Assembly: GCF_032118995.1 (NCBI RefSeq)
Contig: NC_092657.1
Span: 9,239,391-9,303,390, forward strand
DNA length: 64,000 bases
From: Asterias amurensis
Lineage: Eukaryota; Echinodermata; Asteroidea; Forcipulatida; Asteriidae
Direction of reading: 5' to 3'
The position numbers were made by a program, and so were the translations under genes. Each line of letters begins with the position of its first letter. Position 1 is the first letter of the stretch. Below, one piece after another: positions 22,280 through 32,973 of the stretch. The notes under the pieces are model-generated. The model did no database searches, had not been told where the DNA came from, and saw nothing but the letters and a program-made list of their open reading frames with translations.

Positions 22280-22767
22280 GCATGTGTTAGCTATTTTAAT
22301 GTAGAGGTTCCTATGGTTTGTACTTTAAAACCATGCTGACTGGTCTTGGTCTTCAGTCAGTGTACACATACTATAATATGGTCACTTGCAAAGAATGACT
22401 CAAAATATCAGAAGTTCATTCCAAATGCATTTACCTGACATTTGTGTAACAAATGCTTGTTTAAAATAAAGCAAAGACATCTTCTTTGAACATTTTTTTT
22501 TGATGGTCACACTAAGAACTAGTAATTATGTTTCATCTAAAACAGTTAACAATAAAGAACAAACAAGGAACGTTTTGCTTCACTTTGTTTCACTGTTTAT
22601 TGTGTGGGTAAACCCTGCAGAAAGAAAATATGTTTAGCATTTCTAAAAACATACATTATCTATATGATGTGACATTGGATTTGTTTATGAGCTATTACGA
22701 ACTGCCAGTAAATAAAGTAAATTATACAGAACGTGTTAATAAGACAATGCTACTTAAGTTTGCAGCA

Positions 22768-22960
22768 GGGCCCAATTTGATAGAGCTGCTTAAGCAGAAA
22801 ATACTGCTTAAAAACTCCCTGCTTAGCAATAATAAGCACGAAACAAGTCACAAATCGTACATGTGACATGGTATTTTGGCAGGTAACCTTATTTTGGTTA
22901 GCATAATTTCGTTTTGTTTAGCTTATTGTTGTGCTTAAGCACCTCTATGAAACTGGGCCC
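22768..22960. mobile_element. MITE with GGGCCCAATTT ends (193 bp)
   Basis: The left end GGGCCCAATTTGATAGAGCT then GCTTAAGCA pairs with the right end, which on the other strand reads GGGCCCAGTTTCATAGAGGT then GCTTAAGCA. Internal TGCTTAAG and TTAGC motifs repeat the symmetry. There is no coding capacity. A short open frame starting at 22630 and running into it is fortuitous. Confidence 0.85.
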
Positions 22961-23289
22961 AGATGTGTAGTAGTTCTACACCATTACTCTTTATCATAGT
23001 TGGAGAGACATTGTATTGGATTATGAACTGTCACAATAAAGTGAGCCTGGCAAATAAATAATCAGCTCCAAACTGTGTTATTTCTGGTTAGTCACATTGC
23101 TTCGTTTTACTGCACATGCACTGTTTATTATTTAAAAGTTTTTTTTTTTTTAATGTAAACTGGTGTGTTATGTTAAATTTGAAAAAGAAGAAAGTTTTTA
23201 ATATCCATTGAAATACGGGAAGCATTTTATATCGGTAAAAAAAACCCAGTATTCTTAATTTTTGGTATGAGAAAAAAACTTAATTTATC

Positions 23290-23357
23290 ACGTTCCTCGA
23301 ACCTGGTACCATTCCTTTCCCAGGAAGGGGCACTATCCATTGCACCACGCGGGATAT
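23290..23357 (-). repeat. tRNA-like fragment, probably SINE head
   Basis: On the minus strand, GTGGTGCAATGGATAGTGCC resembles a tRNA A-box region and CAGGTTCGAGGAAC resembles a Pol III B box (GGTTCGA). The T-stem does not pair and no acceptor stem closes, so this is a tRNA-derived relic, not a functional tRNA. Confidence 0.4.
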
Positions 23358-23984
23358 TTCAAATTTGTGATTCTTTTATAACATAATAATAATTGTTTGC
23401 GTTTGCGTTTGCGTGAAGGAGACTTTTGTCCGGGTTAATTGGCATACAATTATTTTGGGTGGATTATTTAAATTTTGGTCCGTATGCTATTGTATTAAAA
23501 ACGTATTGTAACTTTTAAAGTCTGCGTGATTCACAAACTTTTTCTTTGCATTGCATTTAATTTTAACGTCACTCTCGACAAAGAAAAGTAGGAACAAAAA
23601 ACATTGTTAAATTGACCCGTGTCGACAAACAAAGTAATAGCATGGTTTTTGATAAACTGATCTGTGGTTATCGGGTGAATAATGACTTGCAATGACAAAC
23701 AATAGTGTAAGGCCCGTTAACGTCAACATCGGCAATCCCGGTCAGCGTGTTCACTGCAGTTTGCATGCCCGGCCGGGTGGCCAAGCACACGGAGATCGCT
23801 ATACGTTAAAGTTGATCTAAAAACTAGTACAGTGCCACAATTTAGTTAAACCACACAGAAAATAGGACTACTACGTTTTTCCATGGAGGAATTCGGAATT
23901 TTGATAAGGTAAACGATGGTTGTAACTTGTCTCAAATGCCTTTTAACGAATAGAACGTACGTATACCCATAATCCATAATCCTT

Positions 23985-24060
23985 TCTCGGATAGGATTCC
24001 AACCACGGCAATCTTTGACGCACAATGTGCCAGCTAGCCATGGGGGTCCGATTTGTCACT
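23985..24060 (-). repeat. Second tRNA-like fragment
   Basis: The minus strand reads CCATGGCTAGCTGGCACATT (A-box-like TGGCTAGCTGG) and, about 35 bases on, GTGGTTGGAATCC (B-box-like). No clean cloverleaf forms. It is probably a tRNA pseudogene or SINE remnant related in layout to the one at 23290-23357. Confidence 0.3.
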
Positions 24061-24239
24061 TCATCGTTAATTATCTTGGAAATACATTGTACCTTGATTA
24101 GTTTTAATGGTCTGGAATAACTCTTAGTGAAAGTATTTCACTTTTCAAAACAGTTTGAGTACTTTAGGAAACTTATTTTAAAAGCATTGTGTTTTTGACC
24201 AGTAAAACTTGTGTAATCTGAGCACAATCTGAGCACCAT

Positions 24240-25460
24240 GTGTTTTGTACACATATACAAAAACGCGCAATAAATGACGTCATGGTGACGTCGTCCGGAA
24301 TGTTATGCCATCAAATAGTTATACAGTACCCCACAAGTATAAAATCGAAATAAGTTTGACGATCGGTTGTATACTTTTTGAGATATGGTGGTCTGAAGAT
24401 TGCCTAATTAAATATTCACGACATTATAACTAATTAAACGAATTAATTATTTCGAATTTACGAATTAATTAGCTAATTAGATTGTTTTATAACTTCATAA
24501 CCTAAGCTTTAATATGATATAAGATCTGACTCTTTTGTACTAAGCTAAGTATTTTTTTTCGAATTGACAAAATGCGTGTACTAATCCAATGGCTTTTTGA
24601 GAGAAGGAAAGAATAATAATAATAATAAAAACAAATAAAAATCTTGATAAGAACAATAGCTGTTCCGACTGAAAGTTCGGAACAGCTAATAACAAATAAA
24701 AATCTTGACGATTTCAATAGCTGTTCCGACCACTACGTCGGAACAGCTAATAATAACTAGAGATTGTGAACAATCACACAGCTGTTCCAGAATGTTTTGT
24801 TAATAAAAGTTTTCCATGGTTTAATAAAACCCACACATAACAGCTTTATGACATGTGATTACCGTGTCTTTTATCTGATACTGAATCGAAATGAGCTTTA
24901 AAACCAGAGTTAAAGGTCAACATGGCATCATGGTCATTAATTGGAATAAATTTAACCAATGTCACAAAATCGGTTGTGTAGTTCTTGAGATATGATCCAA
25001 ATTCCGGTTGACCCGAAAGTAAAGGTCAATACTGGGTCACGGTAACTCAAGCTCGATTTTGAATGCCCAAGGAGTCTTTAACTGAAACAAGTTTGAAAAC
25101 CGGTTGGTTGTGTAGTTCTTAAGATACGGTCCCACTTCCGGTTGACCCGAAAGAAAAGGTGAACATGAGGTAACGGTTTTCAAAGTTAACATTTAATGCC
25201 AAAGGAGTGTACTACTGAAAAAAAAATTGAAAATCGGTTGTGTAGCTCTTAAAATATGGTTCCACTTTCGGTTGACCCAGGAGTAGAGGTCAAGTTGGGG
25301 TCACGGTTTTTCAAAGATTATTTTTATTGCCTAAGGAGTCTAAAACTGAAAACAGTTTGAAATTCGGTTGTGTAGTTCTTGAGATATGGTGGCACTTCCG
25401 GTTGACCTGGAAGTAAAGGTCAACATGGGGTAAAGGTTACCAATTATTAGTTTTATTGTC
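24240..25460 (+). repeat. Dispersed repeat with about 128-bp tandem units, copy 1
   Basis: It begins with ATGACGTCATGGTGACGTCG (about 24273-24292), then an AT-rich part, a hairpin cluster, and four tandem units carrying CTTCCGGTTGACCCG-like cores at about 25013, 25138, 25268 and 25398, each preceded by GTGTAGTTCTTGAGATATGG and followed by AAAGGTCAACATGGGGT. The same order occurs inverted at 39290-40430. No ORF. It could be a non-autonomous element or a satellite-bearing dispersed repeat. Confidence 0.8.
24655..24752. repeat. Paired hairpins with AGCTGTTCCGA arms
   Basis: Two successive hairpins, AGCTGTTCCGACTGAAAGTT with CGGAACAGCT, and AGCTGTTCCGAC...GTCGGAACAGCT, are separated by AATAACAAATAAAAATCTTG, which also precedes the first hairpin. 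A third AGCTGTTCC occurs at about 24781. They form a local tandem duplication inside the dispersed repeat. Confidence 0.7.
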
Positions 25461-25591
25461 TAGTACTCCTAATAAAACCTTGGAAACGTTGAGTCAGAGG
25501 AAATTAAGTGATAACATTTATTGTAGAATATTAGCAAATATAATAACAGGTTTTAATTGCAAGGTGTTTTGGTTTATAACCCTTACAGAAA

Positions 25592-28500
25592 TGTCCCATG
25601 AGAATCCCATGGGAAATTTTCCCATGGGATTCCCATGGTGAATTGGGCATGGGAAACCCATGGTGAATTGTCATGGGAAATTGTATGGGTATCCCATGGG
25701 AAATCGTATGGGGATCCCATGAAGGAACCCCATGGGATCCCATGTAGGAACCCCATGGGTCCCATGGAGAATCCCCATGGGATCCCATGTAGGAACCCCA
25801 TGGGTCCCATGTAGGATCCCATGGGATCCCATGGAGGAACCCCATGGGTCCCATGTAGGATCCCATGGGGTCCCATGTAGGATCCCATGGGATCCCATGT
25901 AGGATGCCATGGGGTCCCATGTAGGATCCCATGGGGTCCCATGGAGGATCCCATGGGGTCCCATGTAGGATCCCATGGATGGGGTACCATGTAGGATCCC
26001 ATGGGGTCCCATGTAGGATCCCATGGGGTCCCATGTAGGTTCCCATGGGGTCCCATGTAGGATCCCATGGGGTCCCATGTAGGATCCCATAGGGTCCCAT
26101 GTAGGATCCCATGGGGTCCCATGTAGGTTCCCATGGGGTCCCATGTAGGATCCCATGGGGTCCCATGTAGGTTCCCATGGGGTCCCATGTAGGTTCCCAT
26201 GGGGTCCCATGTAGAATCCCATGGGATCCCATGGGGTCTCATGTAGGATCCCATGGATGGGGTCTCATGTAGGATCCCATGGATGGGGTCCCATGTAGGA
26301 TCCCATGGGGTCCCATGTAGGTTCCCATGGGGTCCCATGTAGGATCCCATGGGGTACCATGTAGGATCCCATGGGGTCCCATGTAGGATCCCATGGGGTC
26401 CCATGTAGGATCCCATGGGGTCCCATGTAGGATCCCATGGGGTCCCATGTAGGATCCCGTAGGGTCCCATGTAGGATCCCATGGGGTCCCATGTAGGTTC
26501 CCATGGGGTCCCATGTAGGATCCCATGGGGTCCCATTTAGGTTCCCATGGGGTCCCATGTAGGTTCCCATGGGGTCCCATGTAGAATCCCATGGGGTCCC
26601 ATGGAGGATCCCATGGGGTCTCATGTAGGATCCCATGGATGGGGTCCCATGTAGGATCCCATGGGGTCCCATGTAGGTTCCCATGGGGTCCCATGTAGGT
26701 TCCCATGGGGTCCCATGTAGGAACCCATGGGGTCCCATGTAGGATCCCATGGGATCCCATGGAGGATCCCAATGGGATCCATGGGGTCCCATGTAGGATC
26801 CCATGGGATCCCATGGAAGATCCCACGGGGTCCCTTGTAGGTTCCCATGGGGTCCCATGTAGGATCCCATGGGGTCCCATGTAGGATCCCATGGGGTCCC
26901 ATGTAGGATCCCATGGGGTCCCATTTAGGTTCCCATGGGGTCCCATGTAGGTTCCCATGGGGTCCCATGTAGAATCCCATGGGATCCCATGGGGTCCCAT
27001 GGAGGATCCCATGGGGTCCCATGGAGGATCCCATGGGGTCCCATGTAGGATCCCATGGATGGGGTCCCATGTAGGATCCCATGGATGGGGTCCCATATGG
27101 GGTCCCAGGTAGGTTCCCATGGGGTCCCATGTAGGATCCCATGGGGGGGGGGGGTCCCATGTAGGATCCCATAGGGTCCCATGGGGTCTCATGTAGGATC
27201 CCATGGATGGGGTCTCATGTAGGATCCCATGGATGGGGTCCCATGTAGGATCCCATGGGGTCCCATGTAGGTTCCCATGGGGTCCCATGTAGAATCCCAT
27301 GGGATCCCATGGGGTCTCATGTAGGATCCCATGGATGGGGTCTCATGTAGGATCCCATGGATGGGGTCCCATGTAGGATCCCATGGGGTCCCATGTAGGT
27401 TCCCATGGGGTCCCATGTAGAATCCCATGGGATCCCATGGGGTCCCATGGAGGATCCCATGGGGTCCCATGTAGGATCCCATGGATGGGGTCCCATGTAG
27501 GATCCCATGGATGGGGTCCCATATGGGGTCCCAGGTAGGTTCCCATGGGGTCCCATGTAGGATCCCATGGGGGGGGGGGTCCCATGTAGGATCCCATAGG
27601 GTCCCATGGGGTCTCATGTAGGATCCCATGGATGGGGTCTCATGTAGGATCCCATGGATGGGGTCCCATGTAGGATCCCATGGGGTCCCATGTAGGTTCC
27701 CATGGGGTCCCATGTAGAATCCCATGGGATCCCATGGGGTCTCATGTAGGATCCCATGGATGGGGTCTCATGTAGGATCCCATGGATGGGGTCCCATGTA
27801 GGATCCCATGGGGTCCCATGTAGGTTCCCATGGGGTCCCATGTAGGATCCCATGGGGTACCATGTAGGATCCCATGGGGTCCCATGTAGGATCCCATGGG
27901 GTCCCATGTAGGATCCCATGGGGTCCCATGTAGGATCCCATGGGGTCCCATGTAGGATCCCGTAGGGTCCCATGTAGGATCCCATGGGGTCCCATGTAGG
28001 TTCCCATGGGGTCCCATGTAGGATCCCATGGGGTCCCATTTAGGTTCCCATGGGGTCCCATGTAGGTTCCCATGGGGTCCCATGTAGAATCCCATGGGGT
28101 CCCATGGAGGATCCCATGGGGTCTCATGTAGGATCCCATGGATGGGGTCCCATGTAGGATCCCATGGGGTCCCATGTAGGTTCCCATGGGGTCCCATGTA
28201 GGTTCCCATGGGGTCCCATGTAGGAACCCATGGGGTCCCATGTAGGATCCCATGGGATCCCATGGAGGATCCCAATGGGATCCATGGGGTCCCATGTAGG
28301 ATCCCATGGGATCCCATGGAAGATCCCACGGGGTCCCTTGTAGGTTCCCATGGGGTCCCATGTAGGATCCCATGGGGTCCCATGTAGGATCCCATGGGGT
28401 CCCATGTAGGATCCCATGGGGTCCCATTTAGGTTCCCATGGGGTCCCATGTAGGTTCCCATGGGGTCCCATGTAGAATCCCATGGGATCCCATGGGGTCC

Positions 28501-31500
28501 CATGGAGGATCCCATGGGGTCCCATGGAGGATCCCATGGGGTCCCATGTAGGATCCCATGGATGGGGTCCCATGTAGGATCCCATGGATGGGGTCCCATA
28601 TGGGGTCCCAGGTAGGTTCCCATGGGGTCCCATGTAGGATCCCATGGGGGGGGGGGTCCCATGTAGGATCCCATAGGGTCCCATGTAGGATCCCATGGGG
28701 TCCCATGTAGGATCCCATGGGGTCCCATGTAGGTTCCCATGGGGTCCCATGTAGGATCCCATGGGGTCCCATGTAGGTTCCCATGGGGTCCCATGTAGGA
28801 ACCCATGGGGTCCCATGTAGGATCCCATGGGATCCCATGGAGGATCCCAATGGGATCCATGGGGTCCCATGTAGGATCCCATGGGATCCCATGGAAGATC
28901 CCACGGGGTCCCATGTAGGTTCCCATGGGGTCCCATGTAGGATCCCATGGGTCCCATGTAGGATCCCATGGGGTCCCATGTAGGATCCCATGGGGTCCCA
29001 TTTAGGTTCCCATGGGGTCCCATGTAGGTTCCCATGGGGTCCCATGTAGAATCCCATGGGATCCCATGGGGTCCCATGGAGGAACCCCATGGGTCCCATG
29101 TAGGATCCCATGGGGTCCCATGTAGGATCCCATGGGATCCCATGTAGGATGCCATGGGGTCCCATGTAGGATCCCATGGGGTCCCATGGAGGATCCCATG
29201 GGGTCCCATGTAGGATCCCATGGATGGGGTACCATGTAGGATCCCATGGGGTCCCATGTAGGATCCCATGGGGTCCCATGTAGGTTCCCATGGGGTCCCA
29301 TGTAGGATCCCATGGGGTCCCATGTAGGATCCCATAGGGTCCCATGTAGGATCCCATGGGGTCCCATGTAGGTTCCCATGGGGTCCCATGTAGGATCCCA
29401 TGGGGTCCCATGTAGGTTCCCATGGGGTCCCATGTAGGTTCCCATGGGGTCCCATGTAGAATCCCATGGGATCCCATGGGGTCTCATGTAGGATCCCATG
29501 GATGGGGTCTCATGTAGGATCCCATGGATGGGGTCCCATGTAGGATCCCATGGGGTCCCATGTAGGTTCCCATGGGGTCCCATGTAGGATCCCATGGGGT
29601 ACCATGTCGGATCCCATGGGGTCCCATGTAGGATCCCATGGGGTCCCATGTAGGTTCCCATGGGGTCCCATGTAGGATCCCATGGGGTCCCATGTAGGAT
29701 CCCGTAGGGTCCCATGTAGGATCCCATGGGGTCCCATGTAGGTTCCCATGGGGTCCCATGTAGGATCCCATGGGGTCCCATTTAGGTTCCCATGGGGTCC
29801 CATGTAGGTTCCCATGGGGTCCCATGTAGAATCCCATGGGGTCCCATGGAGGATCCCATGGGGTCTCATGTAGGATCCCATGGATGGGGTCCCATGTAGG
29901 ATCCCATGGGGTCCCATGTAGGTTCCCATGGGGTCCCATGTAGGTTCCCATGGGGTCCCATGTAGGAACCCATGGGGTCCCATGTAGGATCCCATGGGAT
30001 CCCATGGAGGATCCCAATGGGATCCATGGGGTCCCATGTAGGATCCCATGGGATCCCATGGAAGATCCCACGGGGTCCCTTGTAGGTTCCCATGGGGTCC
30101 CATGTAGCATCCCATGGGGTCCCATGTAGGATCCCATGGGGTCCCATGTAGGATCCCATGGGGTCCCATTTAGGTTCCCATGGGGTCCCATGTAGGTTCC
30201 CATGGGGTCCCATGTAGAATCCCATGGGATCCCATGGGGTCCCATGGAGGATCCCATGGGGTCCCATGGAGGATCCCATGGGGTCCCATGTAGGATCCCA
30301 TGGATGGGGTCCCATGTAGGATCCCATGGATGGGGTCCCATATGGGGTCCCAGGTAGGTTCCCATGGGGTCCCATGTAGGATCCCATGGGGGGGGGGGTC
30401 CCATGTAGGATCCCATAGGGTCCCATGTAGGATCCCATGGGGTCCCATGTAGGATCCCATGGGGTCCCATGTAGGTTCCCATGGGGTCCCATGTAGGATC
30501 CCATGGGGTCCCATGTAGGTTCCCATGGGGTCCCATGTAGGAACCCATGGGGTCCCATGTAGGATCCCATGGGATCCCATGGAGGATCCCAATGGGATCC
30601 ATGGGGTCCCATGTAGGATCCCATGGGATCCCATGGAAGATCCCACGGGGTCCCATGTAGGTTCCCATGGGGTCCCATGTAGGATCCCATGGGGTCCCAT
30701 GTAGGATCCCATGGGGTCCCATGTAGGATCCCATGGGGTCCCATTTAGGTTCCCATGGGGTCCCATGTAGGTTCCCATGGGGTCCCATGTAGAATCCCAT
30801 GGGATCCCATGGGGTCCCATGGAGGATCCCATGGGGTCCCATGGAGGATCCCATGGGGTCCCATGGAGGATCCCATGGGGTCCCATGTAGGATCCCATGG
30901 ATGGGGTCCCATGTAGGATCCCATGGATGGGGTCCCATGTAGGATCCCATGGATGGGGTCACATGTAGGTTCCCATGGGGTCCCATGTAGGATCCCATGG
31001 GGGGGTCCCATGTAGGATCCCATAGGGTCCCATGTAGGATCCCATGGGGTCCCATGTAGGATCCCATGGGGTCCCATGTAGGTTCCCATGGGGTCCCATG
31101 TAGGATCCCATGGGGTCCCATGGAGGATCCCATGGGGTCCCATGTAGGATCCCATGGATGGGGTCCCATGTAGGATCCCATGGATGGGGTCCCATGTAGG
31201 ATCCCATGGATGGGGTCACATGTAGGTTCCCATGGGGTCCCATGTAGGATCCCATGGGGGGGGGTCCCATGTAGGATCCCATAGGGTCCCATGTAGGATC
31301 CCATGGGGTCCCATGTAGGATCCCATGGGGTCCCATGTAGGTTCCCATGGGGTCCCATGTAGGATCCCATGGGGTCCCATGTAGGTTCCCATGGGGTCCC
31401 ATGTAGGTTCCCATGGGGTCCCATGTAGGAACCCATGGGGTCCCATGTAGGATCCCATGGGATCCCATGGAGGATCCCAATGGGATCCATGGGGTCCCAT

Positions 31501-31767
31501 GTAGGATCCCATGGGATCCCATGGAAGATCCCACGGGGTCCCATGTAGGTTCCCATGGGGTCCCATGTAGGATCCCATGGGGTCCCATGTAGGATCCCAT
31601 GGGGGTCCCATGTAGGATCCCATGGGGTCCCATGTAGTATCCCATGGGATCCCATGGAAGATCTCATGGGGTCCCATGTAGGTTCCCATGGGGTCCCATG
31701 TAGAATCCCATGGGATCCCATGGAGGATCCCATTGGGTCCCATGGAGGATCCCATGGGGTCCACGGC
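25592..31767. repeat. 6.2-kb array of a 22-bp palindrome-rich unit
   Basis: The consensus 22-bp unit is two 11-bp halves, CCATGGGGTCC and CATGTAGGATC. About 280 units are present. Variants include GGATGGGG insertions, CATGGAGGATC, and G-runs of 5-13 at about 27143, 27571, 28645, 30388, 31003 and 31258. The unit contains NcoI-like CCATGG, BamHI-like GGATCC and GGGGTCCC near-palindromes, so the array is dense in self-complementary sequence. Because 22 is not a multiple of three, the minus strand stays open in all three frames (Gly/Pro/Trp/His/Met-rich translations). The plus strand has TAG in each unit. I read this as a satellite, not genes. The edges decay into CCCATGGGAA-type variants at the left and GGGGTCCACGGCC at the right. 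Confidence 0.97.
26265..30169. repeat. Higher-order duplications within the 22-bp array
   Basis: The block 26265-26924 recurs at 27768-28427 with an identical minus-strand 219-residue translation, and at 29510-30169 with only a few changes. The offsets are 1503 and 1742 bp. Other blocks (for example 27125-27310 and 27550-27740) repeat at about 425 bp. This pattern indicates recent unequal exchange or replication slippage of kilobase segments. Confidence 0.85.
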
Positions 31768-31782
31768 CTGTACGAAATACTC

Positions 31783-31895
31783 TCATAAGAATCTTATATT
31801 ATAAGAATCTTATTCAAATTTTATAAGAACCTGTATTGAGCTGCTAAGAGCAGACTTATAAGAATCTTATAAGAATATTATAAGAATCTTTAAGT
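31783..31895. repeat. TTATAAGAATC short tandem repeat
   Basis: About eight diverged copies of an 11-base motif TTATAAGAATC directly follow the right edge of the large array. Its unit length matches the 11-base half-unit of the neighbouring array, although the sequence differs. Confidence 0.7.
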
Positions 31896-32973
31896 AGTGT
31901 TCACAAAAGAAATCTGAACGTTATGAGAATATATAAATTTAATTTTAAATAAAAAGTGTTATTAAAATGTCATTGATAGCTCCGTGCTCAGAGCTAGATG
32001 AGCCTAAAGCAAACCAAACCTTTTAACAGATTTAAGACCGAACAAAATTTAAACTTGAAAGGCTGTACTAAGAATGAAGCGTTAAATTTATTTTGCATAC
32101 AATTTTGCTTACAACGAATAAATATAGTAGTTTTCATGTACATGGACTGGCTACAAGACACTCAAATAGAGAAAATAAATTGTGCTTAAACACGTGTCTG
32201 ATACTACGATAATTGTGTCAAATAAATCTTTAAATGGATATTCAGCAGAAACTGATTGCTGGAGGGACCTTTCTCTGTGCATGCATTTAAATTTTTCTCA
32301 AGATGGTGCATACATTGAATACATTATTTTCGGCTAAATTTTGTCTCATTATTTACCTACAGTTCCTTACACAGTCTTCCCTATAAACAAACATTTTTGT
32401 GTGTAAAATATCAACTGATTATGCAATGAAGATGGTGTTAAAAAAAATGGAGGAAAACCTTTCGTGTATTAAGTTAACATGCAATGCACTCAGAATAATG
32501 TAAAATGTTCATGAGCACATTGCAACCGGAATTTGGAAACCAAACACAGGTATTCAATGTAATATAAAGTTTTACATCACAAAGAAATTATTTGCAATCA
32601 TAATTAGTCTGACATAAACATATCACAAAACAAACATTTGTTTAATCTGTTTGTCACTACCATTGAAGTGTGCAAAATAAACTTTCAACAACAAATTTAC
32701 AGCAATTGAAGACAGAGGGGAGTATACATTGTACTTACTGAACAATTGCATTTTAATTTCCTAAGACCTTTGAGCATGAAAGGTTTTGTTCAGCATGCAA
32801 AGAAACAGAGTTGAATAAAAAGAAACCAAATGTGTCACATGTGTACACACCTTGATTTGAGTAAACAAGCACATTGTTGAAACAACTGACTTGAAGATGC
32901 TTGAAGGAACACATTTTGTTTGCAAAATACATTATTTTTTTATTTTTTTAACATAAAGACATTTCTTTTTAAA

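Noticed and set aside
23290..24060. Functional tRNA genes on the minus strand
   Set aside because: A- and B-box-like sequences are present, but T-stem and acceptor stems do not pair, so only tRNA-derived relics are supported.
25531..31764. Minus-strand open frames up to about 750 codons rich in Gly, Pro, Trp, His and Met
   Set aside because: They are a by-product of a 22-bp repeat with no minus-strand stop. All three frames are equally open, edges coincide with the array, and no splice, signal or domain feature is present.
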